DNA of 64,000 nucleotides from Limisphaerales bacterium (GCA_014382585.1 JACNJL010000048.1:21215-85214); one strand, 5' to 3'; counted from the stretch's first letter, positions 44,262 through 54,019 are shown. Numbers and translations are program-made. The notes: generated by a model not told the origin, from the sequence alone.

Positions 44262-45593
44262 ATGAAAAAGTCCTGGCACCTTTCCCGTCGTGAAGTCCTC
44301 CGAGGCTTGGGCGGCATCTCCCTGGGCCTGCCGTTTCTGGAGGCCATGGCGGCGACCGCGCCCAAGCAAGCCACCGCGCCCAAGCGTCTGGCCTGCATGT
44401 TTTTCCCCAACGGCGTCACCCTGCCCAAGGAGAATGACCCGCACCACGCCGAGTGGCATTGGTTCCCCAAGGGAGAGGGCAAGGGCTTTAAGCTGAACAA
44501 GTCCACCGAATCGTTCGAGCCGCACCGAAACGACATCACGTTCCTATCCGGCCTCTCCCATCCCGCCGGACGGCACATGGCCGGCCATGGTGTTTCCGAC
44601 GTCTTTCTCACCGCCGGCCCCGTGGATGCCAACTCTTACCAGAACACCGTTTCCTTTGACCAACTTGTGGCGGAGAAAAATGGCCGCGACACCCGCCTGC
44701 CGTTCCTGCCGCTCTCCGTCGGCGGCGGCGTCGGCACGCTTGGCCGCACCCACACCCTCTCCTACACCAAGACCGGCCAACCCATTCCCGCCGAGAGCAA
44801 CATTCGCCGCTGCTTTAACCTCATGTTCGGTCAGGAAAAGGATAGCCTCGATAAGGCGCGGCGCGAATTACTTGTGCGCAAGAGCATGCTCGACGGTGTG
44901 CTGGAGGATTCCCGCTCGCTGAAGACCCGCCTCAATGCCGCCGACCGGAGCACGCTCGACAACTACCTCGACTCCGTTCGCCAACAGGAGCAACGCATCC
45001 AGCGTCTCGAAAGCTGGCTCGACCGCCCCAAGGCTGAAGTCGCCGAGACGTCACTCAGCATCGACGCCACCAGCGCTAACATGCAGGACTACGTCCGGGC
45101 CTTTTACGATCTTATGTTCCACGCCTTCCGCACCGACACCACGCGTGTCATCACGCACATGCTCGGCATCGAAGGCGGCGGCTCCAAGTCCGACCATTTC
45201 CCCACCGCCCTCGGCCTCGACGCCCATCACGCCCTGAGTCACCGCCGCAAAACCTCCTTCAAGGACTGGGGTGTTTGGGACAAATTCATGAACGAAAACT
45301 TCGCCTACCTCCTGAAGCAACTCTCGGAAGCCCCCGAAGGCGAAGGCAGCGTGCTCGACAACACGCTGATTATGTACGGCTGCTCCACCAGCACCACGCA
45401 CCTAGCGCGGAACTACCCGCTGATCCTTGCCGGCGGCAAGAACATGGGCCTGCAACACGGCCACTTCCGCAAGTTCGACGAGGACAAAGTCCGCCTCGCC
45501 GACATGTACGTCACCCTGCTCAACACCCTCGGCGTGGAGACCCAGCAGTTCGGCGACAGCACCCGCGAGCTAAACGAGATTCTGCAGGCGTAG
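44262..45593 (+). CDS. DUF1552 family Tat-exported protein
   Basis: ATG 44262 gives 443 residues with a Tat leader (LSRREVLRGLGGISLGLPFL); the 31 codons before it overlap the DUF1592 gene and lack support. DUF1552 blocks: RLACMFFPNGVTLPKEND, GLSHPAGRHMAGHGVSDVF, TLDNYLDSVRQQEQRIQRL, VLDNTLIMYGCSTSTTHLAR and YPLILAGGKNMGLQHGHF. It is the last gene of the long plus-strand run. Its stop abuts the stop of the opposing lactonase gene, with no room for a separate terminator. Function is unknown. Confidence 0.9.
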   Translation: MKKSWHLSRREVLRGLGGISLGLPFLEAMAATAPKQATAPKRLACMFFPNGVTLPKENDPHHAEWHWFPKGEGKGFKLNKSTESFEPHRNDITFLSGLSHPAGRHMAGHGVSDVFLTAGPVDANSYQNTVSFDQLVAEKNGRDTRLPFLPLSVGGGVGTLGRTHTLSYTKTGQPIPAESNIRRCFNLMFGQEKDSLDKARRELLVRKSMLDGVLEDSRSLKTRLNAADRSTLDNYLDSVRQQEQRIQRLESWLDRPKAEVAETSLSIDATSANMQDYVRAFYDLMFHAFRTDTTRVITHMLGIEGGGSKSDHFPTALGLDAHHALSHRRKTSFKDWGVWDKFMNENFAYLLKQLSEAPEGEGSVLDNTLIMYGCSTSTTHLARNYPLILAGGKNMGLQHGHFRKFDEDKVRLADMYVTLLNTLGVETQQFGDSTRELNEILQA

Positions 45594-46676
45594 TTAGCGC
45601 GCCACCAAGTCCGAAATGCCCGCGTCCCACTTGAGCGTGGCCGCGCGGGTGAGATCGCCGGTGGCGGAAATACGGTAGGCCGTCAGGGTTGCGCCGGTGG
45701 TGGCGGTCACCAGCAGATATTTTCCATCCGGCGACAACGCGAAGCCCCAAGGAATCTTGTCCGATTCCGTCAGCCCAAGAAATTCCGCGTGTCCGTTCTC
45801 CAGCACGCGATAGCGGCTGACTCGGTCGAAATCCTGCCGATGCCCGCGCAGGCCGCCGAAGAGAAACTTGCCGTCCGGCGTGATCACCAAATCCGACGCG
45901 CTCAGGCCCATCTTGGACATCCCCTGCGGCAGCACCGTGAGGTCCTGTTCAATCTTCAACTGCCCATTGGCCTGGCGCCAATACGTCGAAAGCCCAATGC
46001 CCTGTTCGTTGGTGAAATACACCATCGGCAATTTTGGATGATACGCCATGTGACGTGGCCCCGTCCCCTCCGGCGTGCGGGCATCCTTCGGCTCCAAGGC
46101 CGTGATCGCGCCCGTGTCGCCGTTGTAACGATACTGCAATAACGCGAGATTCCCTTTCACATACGGGATATACAAATTCCGATTATCCGGCGACACCAAC
46201 ACGCAATGCGCCGCATTGATCCCTTCATCCACCGTCGCCACCGACTTGCCGGGCACGCCGTCCTTATCCAGCGGATACACATGCAACCGTCCGTTGCCGT
46301 AGCTCACGCCCAATAGATGTTTGTGCCCGCGATCCACGCTCAGGTAACAGGCACCGTCATTGAACTGCACGGGCACGTGCTTTTCATACGCGCCCTTGGC
46401 CGACAACGACACCACGGCGCCCGGCACCTTGCCCGGATCCCCACCGGTCGCCGTCACGTACAGCAACGGCTTGACCGGATGCGCAGTGATCACGCGGCCC
46501 GACAAGCCCAGAGCTACTTTGCGTTCCACCTGCAACTGTAGTCCTTTTCCCTTCGGTGTTGCTTTCACGATCCACAACGTGCCGGACTTCGAGCTTGGAG
46601 CAAACACGCGGAACCCCTCGGCCTCCGCCATGAATGACAAAAGGAAAACGGAAACGAATAACGAGATGATCTTCAT
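45594..46676 (-). CDS. Secreted lactonase-family seven-bladed propeller (6-phosphogluconolactonase-like)
   Basis: The 360-residue protein has a signal peptide (MKIISLFVSVFLLSFMAEAE). The body is a YbhE/lactonase-family propeller: GRVITAHPVKPLLYVTA, AAHCVLVSPDNRNLYIPYV, GTGPRHMAYHPKLPMVYFTNE and WGFALSPDGKYLLVTATT. In cytosolic members this fold opens 6-phosphogluconolactone; an exported copy more likely opens sugar lactones made by periplasmic oxidoreductases (inference). That would fit a fucose or uronic-acid oxidative route. It ends the minus-strand run 50929-45594. Confidence 0.85.
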   Translation of the reverse strand: MKIISLFVSVFLLSFMAEAEGFRVFAPSSKSGTLWIVKATPKGKGLQLQVERKVALGLSGRVITAHPVKPLLYVTATGGDPGKVPGAVVSLSAKGAYEKHVPVQFNDGACYLSVDRGHKHLLGVSYGNGRLHVYPLDKDGVPGKSVATVDEGINAAHCVLVSPDNRNLYIPYVKGNLALLQYRYNGDTGAITALEPKDARTPEGTGPRHMAYHPKLPMVYFTNEQGIGLSTYWRQANGQLKIEQDLTVLPQGMSKMGLSASDLVITPDGKFLFGGLRGHRQDFDRVSRYRVLENGHAEFLGLTESDKIPWGFALSPDGKYLLVTATTGATLTAYRISATGDLTRAATLKWDAGISDLVAR

Positions 46677-46704
46677 AAAATTGTGTTGGAGTGAATCGGC
46701 GCAA

Positions 46705-47619
46705 TTAGCGCTTCAGGTGTTTCGTGAAAAAATCGAGGGTAATCTTCTTGGCTTCCGGCGTGATAAATTCCGGCCCACCATGACCAGCGCCTTCCAACGC
46801 CAACAGCGTGGACTCCACCCCGTGCGCCCGCAGCTTGGCGTCCAGCTTCTCGCTTTGCACCAGCGGCACGCCTTTATCCGCCGTGCCGTGCATAATCAGA
46901 AAGGGCGCATCCCCTCGGCTCACGTTGTCTAACGCACTGGCGTCCTTGGCGAGCTTCGGCACCTCCCGCACAGTGGCCCCAAGCAACTTCGCGCCGTTGG
47001 ATTGTGCGATGTCCGCCTCAGTGCGGCCGTTGCCCACGTTGTTTGGCGGCATCGTTAGCAATTCGCTTGGACCATACCAGTCCATCACCGCCTGTACCCG
47101 ACTGGAGGTCTTCTCCGCACCGGAAAACGGGCGCGTGCCCATCAGTGCCACCAGATGTCCGCCGGCCGAGGTGCCCCAGCAACCGACACGCTGATCATCG
47201 AGATTGTATTTCTTGGCATTCTCCCGCACCCAACGCACCGCGGCGTAACAGTCATTGATCTGATCCGGCCACTGGCCCTTGTCGATCAGGCGATAGTTGA
47301 TCGACGCAATGGCAAACCCGTACGGCACCATCCAGACCCCGCGCCGGCCACGATCCTTGTTGCCGTTCTTCCACCCGCCACCATGCACAAACACAATCAC
47401 CGGCACCGGTTCCTTGGCCGCCTTGGGCCGATACAAATCCAGCTTCAAAGAAATCCCCTTCGGCGCGGCGTACTCAATGTCCTTCAACACCTCCACCGAG
47501 GCCGGCAGTTCCGGTTGGGGTTTCTTTTTCTTGGCTGTTTTCGATGCAGCATCCGCCAACAAGTTGGGGACCAAAGCGAATGAGAACAGCATCAGGATTG
47601 AGAGGAATCGTTGTTTCAT
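46705..47619 (-). CDS. Secreted alpha/beta hydrolase (BD-FAE/lipase-like)
   Basis: The 304-residue protein has a signal peptide (MKQRFLSILMLFSFALVPNL) and a Lys-rich mature N-terminus (KTAKKKKPQ). The oxyanion motif HGGGW (IVFVHGGGWKNGNKDRG), the nucleophile elbow WGTSAGGHLVALMG and the late MHGTADKGVPLVQSE (Asp) and GAGHGGPEF (His) complete a carbohydrate-esterase-like site. It resembles acetyl- or feruloyl-esterases near polysaccharide loci. It is 7 bp after the giant ThuA-cytochrome gene and 28 bp before the lactonase, in one probable operon. Confidence 0.85.
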   Translation of the reverse strand: MKQRFLSILMLFSFALVPNLLADAASKTAKKKKPQPELPASVEVLKDIEYAAPKGISLKLDLYRPKAAKEPVPVIVFVHGGGWKNGNKDRGRRGVWMVPYGFAIASINYRLIDKGQWPDQINDCYAAVRWVRENAKKYNLDDQRVGCWGTSAGGHLVALMGTRPFSGAEKTSSRVQAVMDWYGPSELLTMPPNNVGNGRTEADIAQSNGAKLLGATVREVPKLAKDASALDNVSRGDAPFLIMHGTADKGVPLVQSEKLDAKLRAHGVESTLLALEGAGHGGPEFITPEAKKITLDFFTKHLKR

Positions 47620-47626
47620 AAATGGA

Positions 47627-50600
47627 TCATGGTTTGAGTTGCTTCAGCTCCGCATCCGTCCACGGCGTGGTGCGGGATTGGTATTGTTTGCGAAGCCGAT
47701 TCACCTCGTCCTTCGTAATCGGAGGGGCCTTCCGGCCCCAGGCAAACCGGAGGTAGCTCAGCAGCTCCGCCAGCCGATCATCGCGGGTGATCCCCAGTGA
47801 CGCGGCCGGGGCCATGAAACCGCCGGCGTAGGTTTTGCCTTCGATCGGACCGGTGAGTCCGTGGAGCATGGCGGGTATGAGTTGGGAGGGATCGCCCCCA
47901 ACGCGTTTGGAATCCGCCAGCGAGGGCGCCAACTGTAATTCTGTGCCCAAGACCGGCACGCCCTTGCCATCGGGCCCGTGGCAGGTGATGCAGTGCTCAT
48001 AATACTGTCGCTCGCCGCCGGTGATATATTTCCGCATCTCGTTGGGCATCGACTCCGGGAAATCCAGTCCACGATCCCAGTTGGCCAACGCGCCCTTCCA
48101 ATTGGCACTCACCGTCGTGCGGCTAGCCACGGGCAGTTTGGCAAACGCGCTGCCATCGGCCACCGCCTTGGGCAGCGGTTGATCCTTTTTACCCCAGAGC
48201 GAGACGGTCACCGCCTGCATCACGCCCCGATCGGCCATGTGACGCTGAGCTGTTTGCTGAATGAGCGCCTCAGCGGCGGGATCATCGAGGGTGCCCAACG
48301 TGAGCACAAGTTGCTCCACCACGCGTGGATCGCGCTCGGCACCCAGTGGTTTCAGGCGATCGAGATGGGCCTCCAAATTTCCCTCGGCAACCTGAATGGC
48401 GGCCGTCCGCAACAGCGGTTGGCGATCGGTGAGCAAGGAATCCAGCACAGCATCGGACACAGCATCCATGCCCTCCAACGTCCAAAGCGCGTGCAGGCGG
48501 CCGAGTGGATTTTGCGTAAACATCGCGGTGGATTCGAGCAACGGAATGACCGTTTCCCGATCCGGTCGCAGCAAGATGAGCCGCTGGGCGGTGTCGCGCC
48601 ACCACCCGTTGGCATGCTGCAAATGGCGAACAAGTTCGGCGGTGGTTTCCTGCAGCATGCGCGGCTTTGACCCCGGCTTGAAGTCACGATGGCGAATCCG
48701 CCAGATGCGCCCGCGCAATCGGTTCGCGGCCAAACCGGATTCGGCCGTAAACTTGCGCGCGTTGGGATTCATCCAGGGCGCATCCTGAATGATGCCGCGG
48801 TACATGTCCGTGACATACAACGTGCCATCCGGGCCGGTGGCCGTGTTTACAAACCGACTATTGATATCCGGCGAGCGCAGGAATTCCGCCGTACCCGGCT
48901 CGGCCTTGGTGAGCATGAGTTTGCCCTGCTCAAACCCCACCTTCGCCCGACGCACAACGTGGATGGTGGGGTCGCAGAAGAAATAATCACCGCGCGCGGC
49001 CGACGGTAATTTATCTCCGCGAAACACACTCTGCCCGCAGGCGGAAGTAAACGCGCGCACCTTAGCCGCGGGTCCGCCTCGATCATTGAGGAGGCAAAGG
49101 CTTTCGACGTTCATAAACGCCGGCGTATAGGGATTACCCAGCGTGACCAGATCGCCAGCGGGCAGTTTATTACTGAGCCGACGCGGCGTAAGCCAATACT
49201 TGGGATGCATCTGCGCAGCCTTGAGCGGATGGGTGTTATCAATCCAAAACAAACGACCGGCGTTGTCGTACGTGAGCCCCCACTGCGTCCAATGACTGGG
49301 CTGCGACTGCGGCCGCCATGTCCCGTCGGTGAACCGGTAACGTTCCATGTTGTAGGTGATGTAAATCCAGTTATCGAGATTCCACACCAACCCGGAATCC
49401 TGATGCTCCACGGAGGTGTTGGGGCCGTTGCGGCTGCGCGGGCCATATTCGAAGAGCGGTTTCTTTTCATCAGCCACCCCGTCGCCATTGGTATCGCGAT
49501 AGGCGATCACGTCCATCGTGTCAGTTTCGCGCACAGCGATCCAGTCGTCCAAGGGCAGAATCATGCGCGGCAGATTGAGGCCCTCCACAAAGGTCGTCAC
49601 TCGGTCCATGCGGCCGTCGCCATCGGTGTCCTCCAACCGCTTGATGCGGCCGTTGCGCAGAGTCTTGGTGCCCTTGCCGTTTTCGTCCTGCATGTAGCTG
49701 CGCATCTCGGCCACGTACAACGCGCCATTGGCATCCCAGACCGTGAGTACAGGCTCCTCAATCTGCGGTTCGGCAGCAACCAGTTCCGCCACAAAGCCCG
49801 GGGCTAGATCAAATGTCGCCAATTCCTCTTCAGGCGTGAGTACGCAATATGGGTTAGCTGCCTTCTTCCGGTTCGCCTCAGCACGCGCTTTAGCCAGAGC
49901 CTCCGGTTCCGGCTGGGTCCAGCGCACTTGATGCGGTGGGCTCAGGCTCGTCTCATCCCGACTGGGGAATCCTTCCGGAACCGGCAAAGACACCTTGCCC
50001 GTGGCAAGGTATTCGCAACTGCGCGCGACAATCGTCTGAAAGCCCACGCAATACAGCGCATCCCAAATGCTATCGCCTTTGTAAAAATGCCCCATGGACG
50101 TCACGATTGTACGGCCCTGTCCGTAAGTCACTTCCCAGGTGATCGGCTCGTGCTGGCCAGTACCGCTTTGTTTGGGATCGGAAAAGGCGCTGGAAAGGAC
50201 GGTCAGATTTTTCGCCGGACCGCGCATGTGATGATAGAGTTCGTCGCGCGCATGCAGCCACACCGGGGGTACACCACGCATGATCGGATGATTGGCCGCC
50301 CGTACGGTCACCGCAAAGGCGTGCTTGGAGCCATGCGCAGAATTGCCGGCCTGAGGATCCGCAAAAGGCTTCCCTGTCTCCGCCTCCACCTTGATCGCCT
50401 GACCGAAAGGGGCCTTACGCCATCCCATACCGATCATGTCATTAAACGCGTCCCAATTGACAAACGCGTTATTGGCACCATGAATCAGCAATACGCCGCC
50501 ACCGCCATGCACGTATTTGACGAACGCCTTTTGCACCGGCTCCGGCCACATTGGGCCGTTGTAATTCAGGATCACACAATCGTGCGCGGCGAAATCCGGC

Positions 50601-50929
50601 CGCCAATGCTGCCAAGCCTCGGCCTCGCGTTTTCGCGCCGGCGCGACCAGTTCGGTGTACAGCGTTTTCGCTTTTTGAAAACGCGCTTTGATCGCCGGGT
50701 TCTCCGTCCGTGGCTCACGAGGTCCATCCACGGTCAATGATTCCGGCACGGTGGACACCGTCACCTGAAATCGGCCGGTTGCTTGGAGCGTCGCCTGCAG
50801 GGCGTCGGTGGTGACCTTCCAGTTGTGGTTGTTGCGCCCATCCACAATTAACACTCGGATCGGTTCGGCTGCCTGAACACAAAGGCAGGCGAATAACCCT
50901 GTCACCAAGAAAACCCGTATCAGATTCAT
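47627..50929 (-). CDS. ThuA-propeller-HEAT-cytochrome c multidomain protein (PVC type)
   Basis: The 1,100-residue protein has a signal peptide (MNLIRVFLVTGLFACLCVQA). A ThuA-like domain spans about 22-310 (IRVLIVDGRNNHNWKVTTD, GGGGVLLIHGANNAFVNWDA). A PVC-type propeller at about 370-760 carries Ca-like loops (EDTDGDGRMDRV, RDTNGDGVADEKK) and FVNTATGPDGTLYVTDMYRG. HEAT-like helices follow at about 780-920, then a cytochrome c domain with CITCHGPDGKG (about 980-1060). The propeller resembles PQQ/sugar-dehydrogenase-like folds, with the haem as electron acceptor. It likely oxidises a sugar-type substrate in the envelope (inference). It heads an operon with an esterase and a lactonase. Confidence 0.88.
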   Translation of the reverse strand: MNLIRVFLVTGLFACLCVQAAEPIRVLIVDGRNNHNWKVTTDALQATLQATGRFQVTVSTVPESLTVDGPREPRTENPAIKARFQKAKTLYTELVAPARKREAEAWQHWRPDFAAHDCVILNYNGPMWPEPVQKAFVKYVHGGGGVLLIHGANNAFVNWDAFNDMIGMGWRKAPFGQAIKVEAETGKPFADPQAGNSAHGSKHAFAVTVRAANHPIMRGVPPVWLHARDELYHHMRGPAKNLTVLSSAFSDPKQSGTGQHEPITWEVTYGQGRTIVTSMGHFYKGDSIWDALYCVGFQTIVARSCEYLATGKVSLPVPEGFPSRDETSLSPPHQVRWTQPEPEALAKARAEANRKKAANPYCVLTPEEELATFDLAPGFVAELVAAEPQIEEPVLTVWDANGALYVAEMRSYMQDENGKGTKTLRNGRIKRLEDTDGDGRMDRVTTFVEGLNLPRMILPLDDWIAVRETDTMDVIAYRDTNGDGVADEKKPLFEYGPRSRNGPNTSVEHQDSGLVWNLDNWIYITYNMERYRFTDGTWRPQSQPSHWTQWGLTYDNAGRLFWIDNTHPLKAAQMHPKYWLTPRRLSNKLPAGDLVTLGNPYTPAFMNVESLCLLNDRGGPAAKVRAFTSACGQSVFRGDKLPSAARGDYFFCDPTIHVVRRAKVGFEQGKLMLTKAEPGTAEFLRSPDINSRFVNTATGPDGTLYVTDMYRGIIQDAPWMNPNARKFTAESGLAANRLRGRIWRIRHRDFKPGSKPRMLQETTAELVRHLQHANGWWRDTAQRLILLRPDRETVIPLLESTAMFTQNPLGRLHALWTLEGMDAVSDAVLDSLLTDRQPLLRTAAIQVAEGNLEAHLDRLKPLGAERDPRVVEQLVLTLGTLDDPAAEALIQQTAQRHMADRGVMQAVTVSLWGKKDQPLPKAVADGSAFAKLPVASRTTVSANWKGALANWDRGLDFPESMPNEMRKYITGGERQYYEHCITCHGPDGKGVPVLGTELQLAPSLADSKRVGGDPSQLIPAMLHGLTGPIEGKTYAGGFMAPAASLGITRDDRLAELLSYLRFAWGRKAPPITKDEVNRLRKQYQSRTTPWTDAELKQLKP

Positions 50930-51073
50930 TTTCCCTCCATCACCCTGTGGTTCATTTGAATTCGAAATGCGACTTCGTAAGCGACGGTAGTCACCGGACC
51001 CTCAATACTCAAGCATTCAGGAAAGCCGTTAAAAAAACTTCCCCCACCCAAGCTGCCCTTGTAGAAGCAGCCG

Positions 51074-51790
51074 ATGAAACTCACCTACGCGCTCGTTTTC
51101 ACTCTGGGATTTGCTTCGGTCACGTTGTCATTGGCAGATCAGGGGAAACTGATCTTTCATGACGATTTTAACCGATCCGAATCGCAGGAGAAAACCGATG
51201 AACCCGGCAACGGCTGGGGCACCAACAGCGCCAAACGCGCTCAAGGCGACAAACAGGTCGATCTCAAGGACGGTGCGCTGCGCATCTTCATCAGTCCGCG
51301 GGCCGATCATGCCGTGTCCGTCACGCACCCCTTCGATTTCACCGACGGCTCCGTGTCGTTGCGGTTTATGCTCGAGGACAAGAAGGACAGTCTGGGCCTG
51401 AACTTCGCTGACCTGCAATTCAAGGGCGTGCACGCCGGGCATTTGTTTGTGACCCGCATTCACCCCGATCGCGTGGAACTCACCGACCTGAAGACCGGCA
51501 ACATGCGTCTCGACATCCGCACTGCCCGCAAAGCCAAGAAGCCACTGACCTATGAACAGCAGCAGGCTCTGGTCAGCAAGACCAAGCGGTTTCCGCATGA
51601 GACCCCCATCGGCAAATGGCATGAAGTAACGGTCACTGTCCGCGGCGAACAACTCAGCCTTCAACTAAACGGCAAACCGATCGGCTTGCTACAATCCCCC
51701 GGCATCGCCCATCCCACCAAACGTCTCCTGCGCCTTTCCGTCCCGCGCAACGTGGTGGTGGACGACGTAAAAATCCGGCGCCTCCATTGA
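51074..51790 (+). CDS. Secreted jelly-roll protein, DUF1080/LamG-like
   Basis: The 238-residue protein has a signal peptide (MKLTYALVFTLGFASVTLSLA). The mature part has concanavalin-type motifs: GKLIFHDDFNRSES at the start, PFDFTDGSVSLRFML in the centre and GKWHEVTVTVRGEQLSLQLN near the end. This layout is common in uncharacterised PVC proteins and suggests carbohydrate binding; no catalytic residues are recognised. It stands alone on the plus strand between two minus-strand runs and converges on the gene at 51795 (4 bp between stops). The 144 bp before it show no clear promoter. Confidence 0.7.
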   Translation: MKLTYALVFTLGFASVTLSLADQGKLIFHDDFNRSESQEKTDEPGNGWGTNSAKRAQGDKQVDLKDGALRIFISPRADHAVSVTHPFDFTDGSVSLRFMLEDKKDSLGLNFADLQFKGVHAGHLFVTRIHPDRVELTDLKTGNMRLDIRTARKAKKPLTYEQQQALVSKTKRFPHETPIGKWHEVTVTVRGEQLSLQLNGKPIGLLQSPGIAHPTKRLLRLSVPRNVVVDDVKIRRLH

Positions 51791-51794
51791 CGTC

Positions 51795-52592
51795 TCACTG
51801 AGGCTTCACATACCGGTGCACGCCCGGCGTGAAGGGGTTGCGGACTTGGAGGGTGGCGGCTTTCTTTGCGGGCCAATTCGGGTTGGGCGTCGCTTCCCAA
51901 ATGCGGACGCGCTTGATTTCGTGCCACGTCGCGCCAGTGGTGAGGGACACGAGATTCTTGGGCAGCCGAATCTGCTCTGCCTGCGCATAGGCAACGTGAT
52001 CGCCAAGGCGAAACAGGGCTTCGTCGCCGACGATCTCCAGCATTGCCGTGTACCAAATGTGAGGTTTTAACGTGAGCGGTTGCCGGTCCAACAACAGGTC
52101 TTCGAGAATCGTTTTCTTCGGCGTCTTGCGGATGTGTTGGAGGAGAAAGCCGGTCTCGATGAAATCGTTGTCGGTATTGGCCCAGGCCGAAACGACGTGG
52201 CCGGTCATGGCCGGCCGCTGGTCAGCGGCTATGCGAAAACATTGATGATGCCACGGCTCGGAATTTTCGCCGAAGCGAAAGGTCACTTCCACCACGAGAT
52301 TGGTGGCCTTGAATCCATGATACGCCGCCACCGGCACGTGGCCTTTCCCCTTCCAAGTGGCACGCCACACGTTCGGGTGATTTTTTGCCCGCGCCCAAGT
52401 TCCAGCCCCAGCGCGCACTTGAGCGCCGTTGCCGAATTGCGCCTGAAGTCGCCCCCCGCGCGGCTTGGAGCCGTTGTCATCCAGAATCAACCGGGCGCGT
52501 TCGGCCAGCACGGTGGGCATTACTGAATCCGCCGCCTGACTCCAATGAATGGAGCCCCACAGTATCCAACCGATAACCAGCCGCCATTTCAT
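51795..52592 (-). CDS. Secreted protein of unknown function, laminin-G/jelly-roll-like
   Basis: The start at ATG 52592 (7 bp after the upstream sulfatase stop) gives 265 residues with a signal peptide (MKWRLVIGWILWGSIHWSQA). The longer frame to 52730 lies inside the sulfatase and is rejected. I recognise no named family. VPVAAYHGFKATNLVVEVTF and LKPHIWYTAMLEIVGDEALF resemble beta-sandwich proteins that follow DUF1080 or sulfatase genes. It is last of a five-gene minus-strand run (59132-51795) with gaps of 2-7 bp, so it is co-expressed with four sulfatases and may bind the same polymer. Confidence 0.7.
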   Translation of the reverse strand: MKWRLVIGWILWGSIHWSQAADSVMPTVLAERARLILDDNGSKPRGGRLQAQFGNGAQVRAGAGTWARAKNHPNVWRATWKGKGHVPVAAYHGFKATNLVVEVTFRFGENSEPWHHQCFRIAADQRPAMTGHVVSAWANTDNDFIETGFLLQHIRKTPKKTILEDLLLDRQPLTLKPHIWYTAMLEIVGDEALFRLGDHVAYAQAEQIRLPKNLVSLTTGATWHEIKRVRIWEATPNPNWPAKKAATLQVRNPFTPGVHRYVKPQ

Positions 52593-52599
52593 GTTCAAT

Positions 52600-54012
52600 C
52601 TATTTCCGGTAATCCGCCCCAGACCAACTGGATAGTACGGACTGCTGCCATGCTTCGAGCGCCTTGCGCATCTGGGCCGTGCGTTTCGGCTCGGCGGCGC
52701 TGAGATTCTTCGCCTCCATCGGGTCATCAATCAAATGATACAACTCGATGGTGACCTTCCCGTTTTTCTCCATCCGATGCAGTTTCCACGGCCAAGCATT
52801 CCAAGCGGCATGACCGCGTCGGGCGTCCGCGCCGAAGGTGGGAAATTGATTCACGTTCTTCAGAACACGCTCGGGATGCGGATTGGGTTGGCCCGCTTGT
52901 TTGGCCTCAAACAGAGCCTTGATGATGCGGTCGTTCCAAGTGCTTTGCCCCGACGTGTGCCCGTGCCAGAAACCCATCGGCGGACGCTCGGTGCGTTTTC
53001 CGGCGATCACCGGCTCTAGGTCGATCCCATCGAGCCGCGGTTGATGCGCTACCTTGGCGCCGGCCAGAGCGACGAGCGTGGGGTACAGATCGGAAGTGAA
53101 TGCCGGCGTGTCGACGGTCTTCGCCTTGTACTTTGCCGGCCATTCCATCACCGCGGGCACACGCAGGCCGCCTTCGTAAATGCTCCCTTTCCTCGCCCGC
53201 CCCCCGGAGGATTCGGTCACCAGTCCGCCGTTGTCGCTGCAGTAAAACAACAGCGTATTCTCGGCAATGCCCAACTGACGCAGGCTCTTCCGCAGTTTCC
53301 CGATCTGCTGATCCAGCAGCGTGATCTCGCGGAAGTAGCCGGGCTTCTTGGTGTCCTCGTCATTATAAAGCGTGGCGGCATTCGGCAGGCCTTGCGGTAG
53401 CTCCGCCTGCGGATCGTGCGGAGATGGAAACCAAGTTACGGCAAAGATCGGCTTATCGCCTTTGGCGTGTTTGCCGAGAAACTCGATGGTCGCATCCATG
53501 GCGATCACCGAGCCGGGCCCTTTGAACTGCCCGTATTCGCCGTTCCGACTCAGGTAAGGATCGTTGTCGAAAAAGTTCAAGCCCGACAACCATTCATCAA
53601 ACCCGGCGCCTCCCGGACTCGTGGGACTCTCCGCCTGCACCGAACCGATGTGCCATTTCCCGAAATGGCCGGTGACATATCCGGCGCTCCCGAGCGCCTC
53701 AGCCACCGTGGTCTCATGCGGTCGCAGGTAATGCCCGTGATTGGGCACGTTGACGCGAAACGGATGACGGCCGGTCATCACGCTGGCGCGCGTCGGCGAA
53801 CACACGGGCGCACTGGCGTAAAACCGATTGAACACCACGCCCACCTTGGCCATGGCATCGAGGTGCGGCGTCTGGACAAACGGATGACCGGTAAAGCCCG
53901 TGTCGCCGTAGCCATGATCGTCGGCCATCACCAGCACGATGTTCGGGCGCGTCTCGGCGGAGGCCAAAGACAACATGCCGCTCAACAGGAGAAGGCAGAA
54001 GAAGTGTTTCAT
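52600..54012 (-). CDS. Secreted sulfatase (CSPTR)
   Basis: The 470-residue sulfatase has a signal peptide (MKHFFCLLLLSGMLSLASAE). Metal Asp31/Asp32 lie in VMADDHGYGDTGFTG; Cys71 in VCSPTRASVMTGRHP is the formylglycine site (Thr in the fourth place). HFGKWHIG and FYCSDNGGLVTESSGG complete the site, and the late block IELYHLIDDPMEAKNL ends the C-terminal subdomain. It is fourth in a packed minus-strand run, 7 bp after the sulfatase-DUF1080 fusion. Confidence 0.94.
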   Translation of the reverse strand: MKHFFCLLLLSGMLSLASAETRPNIVLVMADDHGYGDTGFTGHPFVQTPHLDAMAKVGVVFNRFYASAPVCSPTRASVMTGRHPFRVNVPNHGHYLRPHETTVAEALGSAGYVTGHFGKWHIGSVQAESPTSPGGAGFDEWLSGLNFFDNDPYLSRNGEYGQFKGPGSVIAMDATIEFLGKHAKGDKPIFAVTWFPSPHDPQAELPQGLPNAATLYNDEDTKKPGYFREITLLDQQIGKLRKSLRQLGIAENTLLFYCSDNGGLVTESSGGRARKGSIYEGGLRVPAVMEWPAKYKAKTVDTPAFTSDLYPTLVALAGAKVAHQPRLDGIDLEPVIAGKRTERPPMGFWHGHTSGQSTWNDRIIKALFEAKQAGQPNPHPERVLKNVNQFPTFGADARRGHAAWNAWPWKLHRMEKNGKVTIELYHLIDDPMEAKNLSAAEPKRTAQMRKALEAWQQSVLSSWSGADYRK

Positions 54013-54019
54013 ATCGCAG

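Noticed and set aside
50947..51162. 71-residue plus-strand ORF
   Set aside because: Overlaps the start of the jelly-roll gene at 51074 in another frame and has no motif or ribosome binding site.
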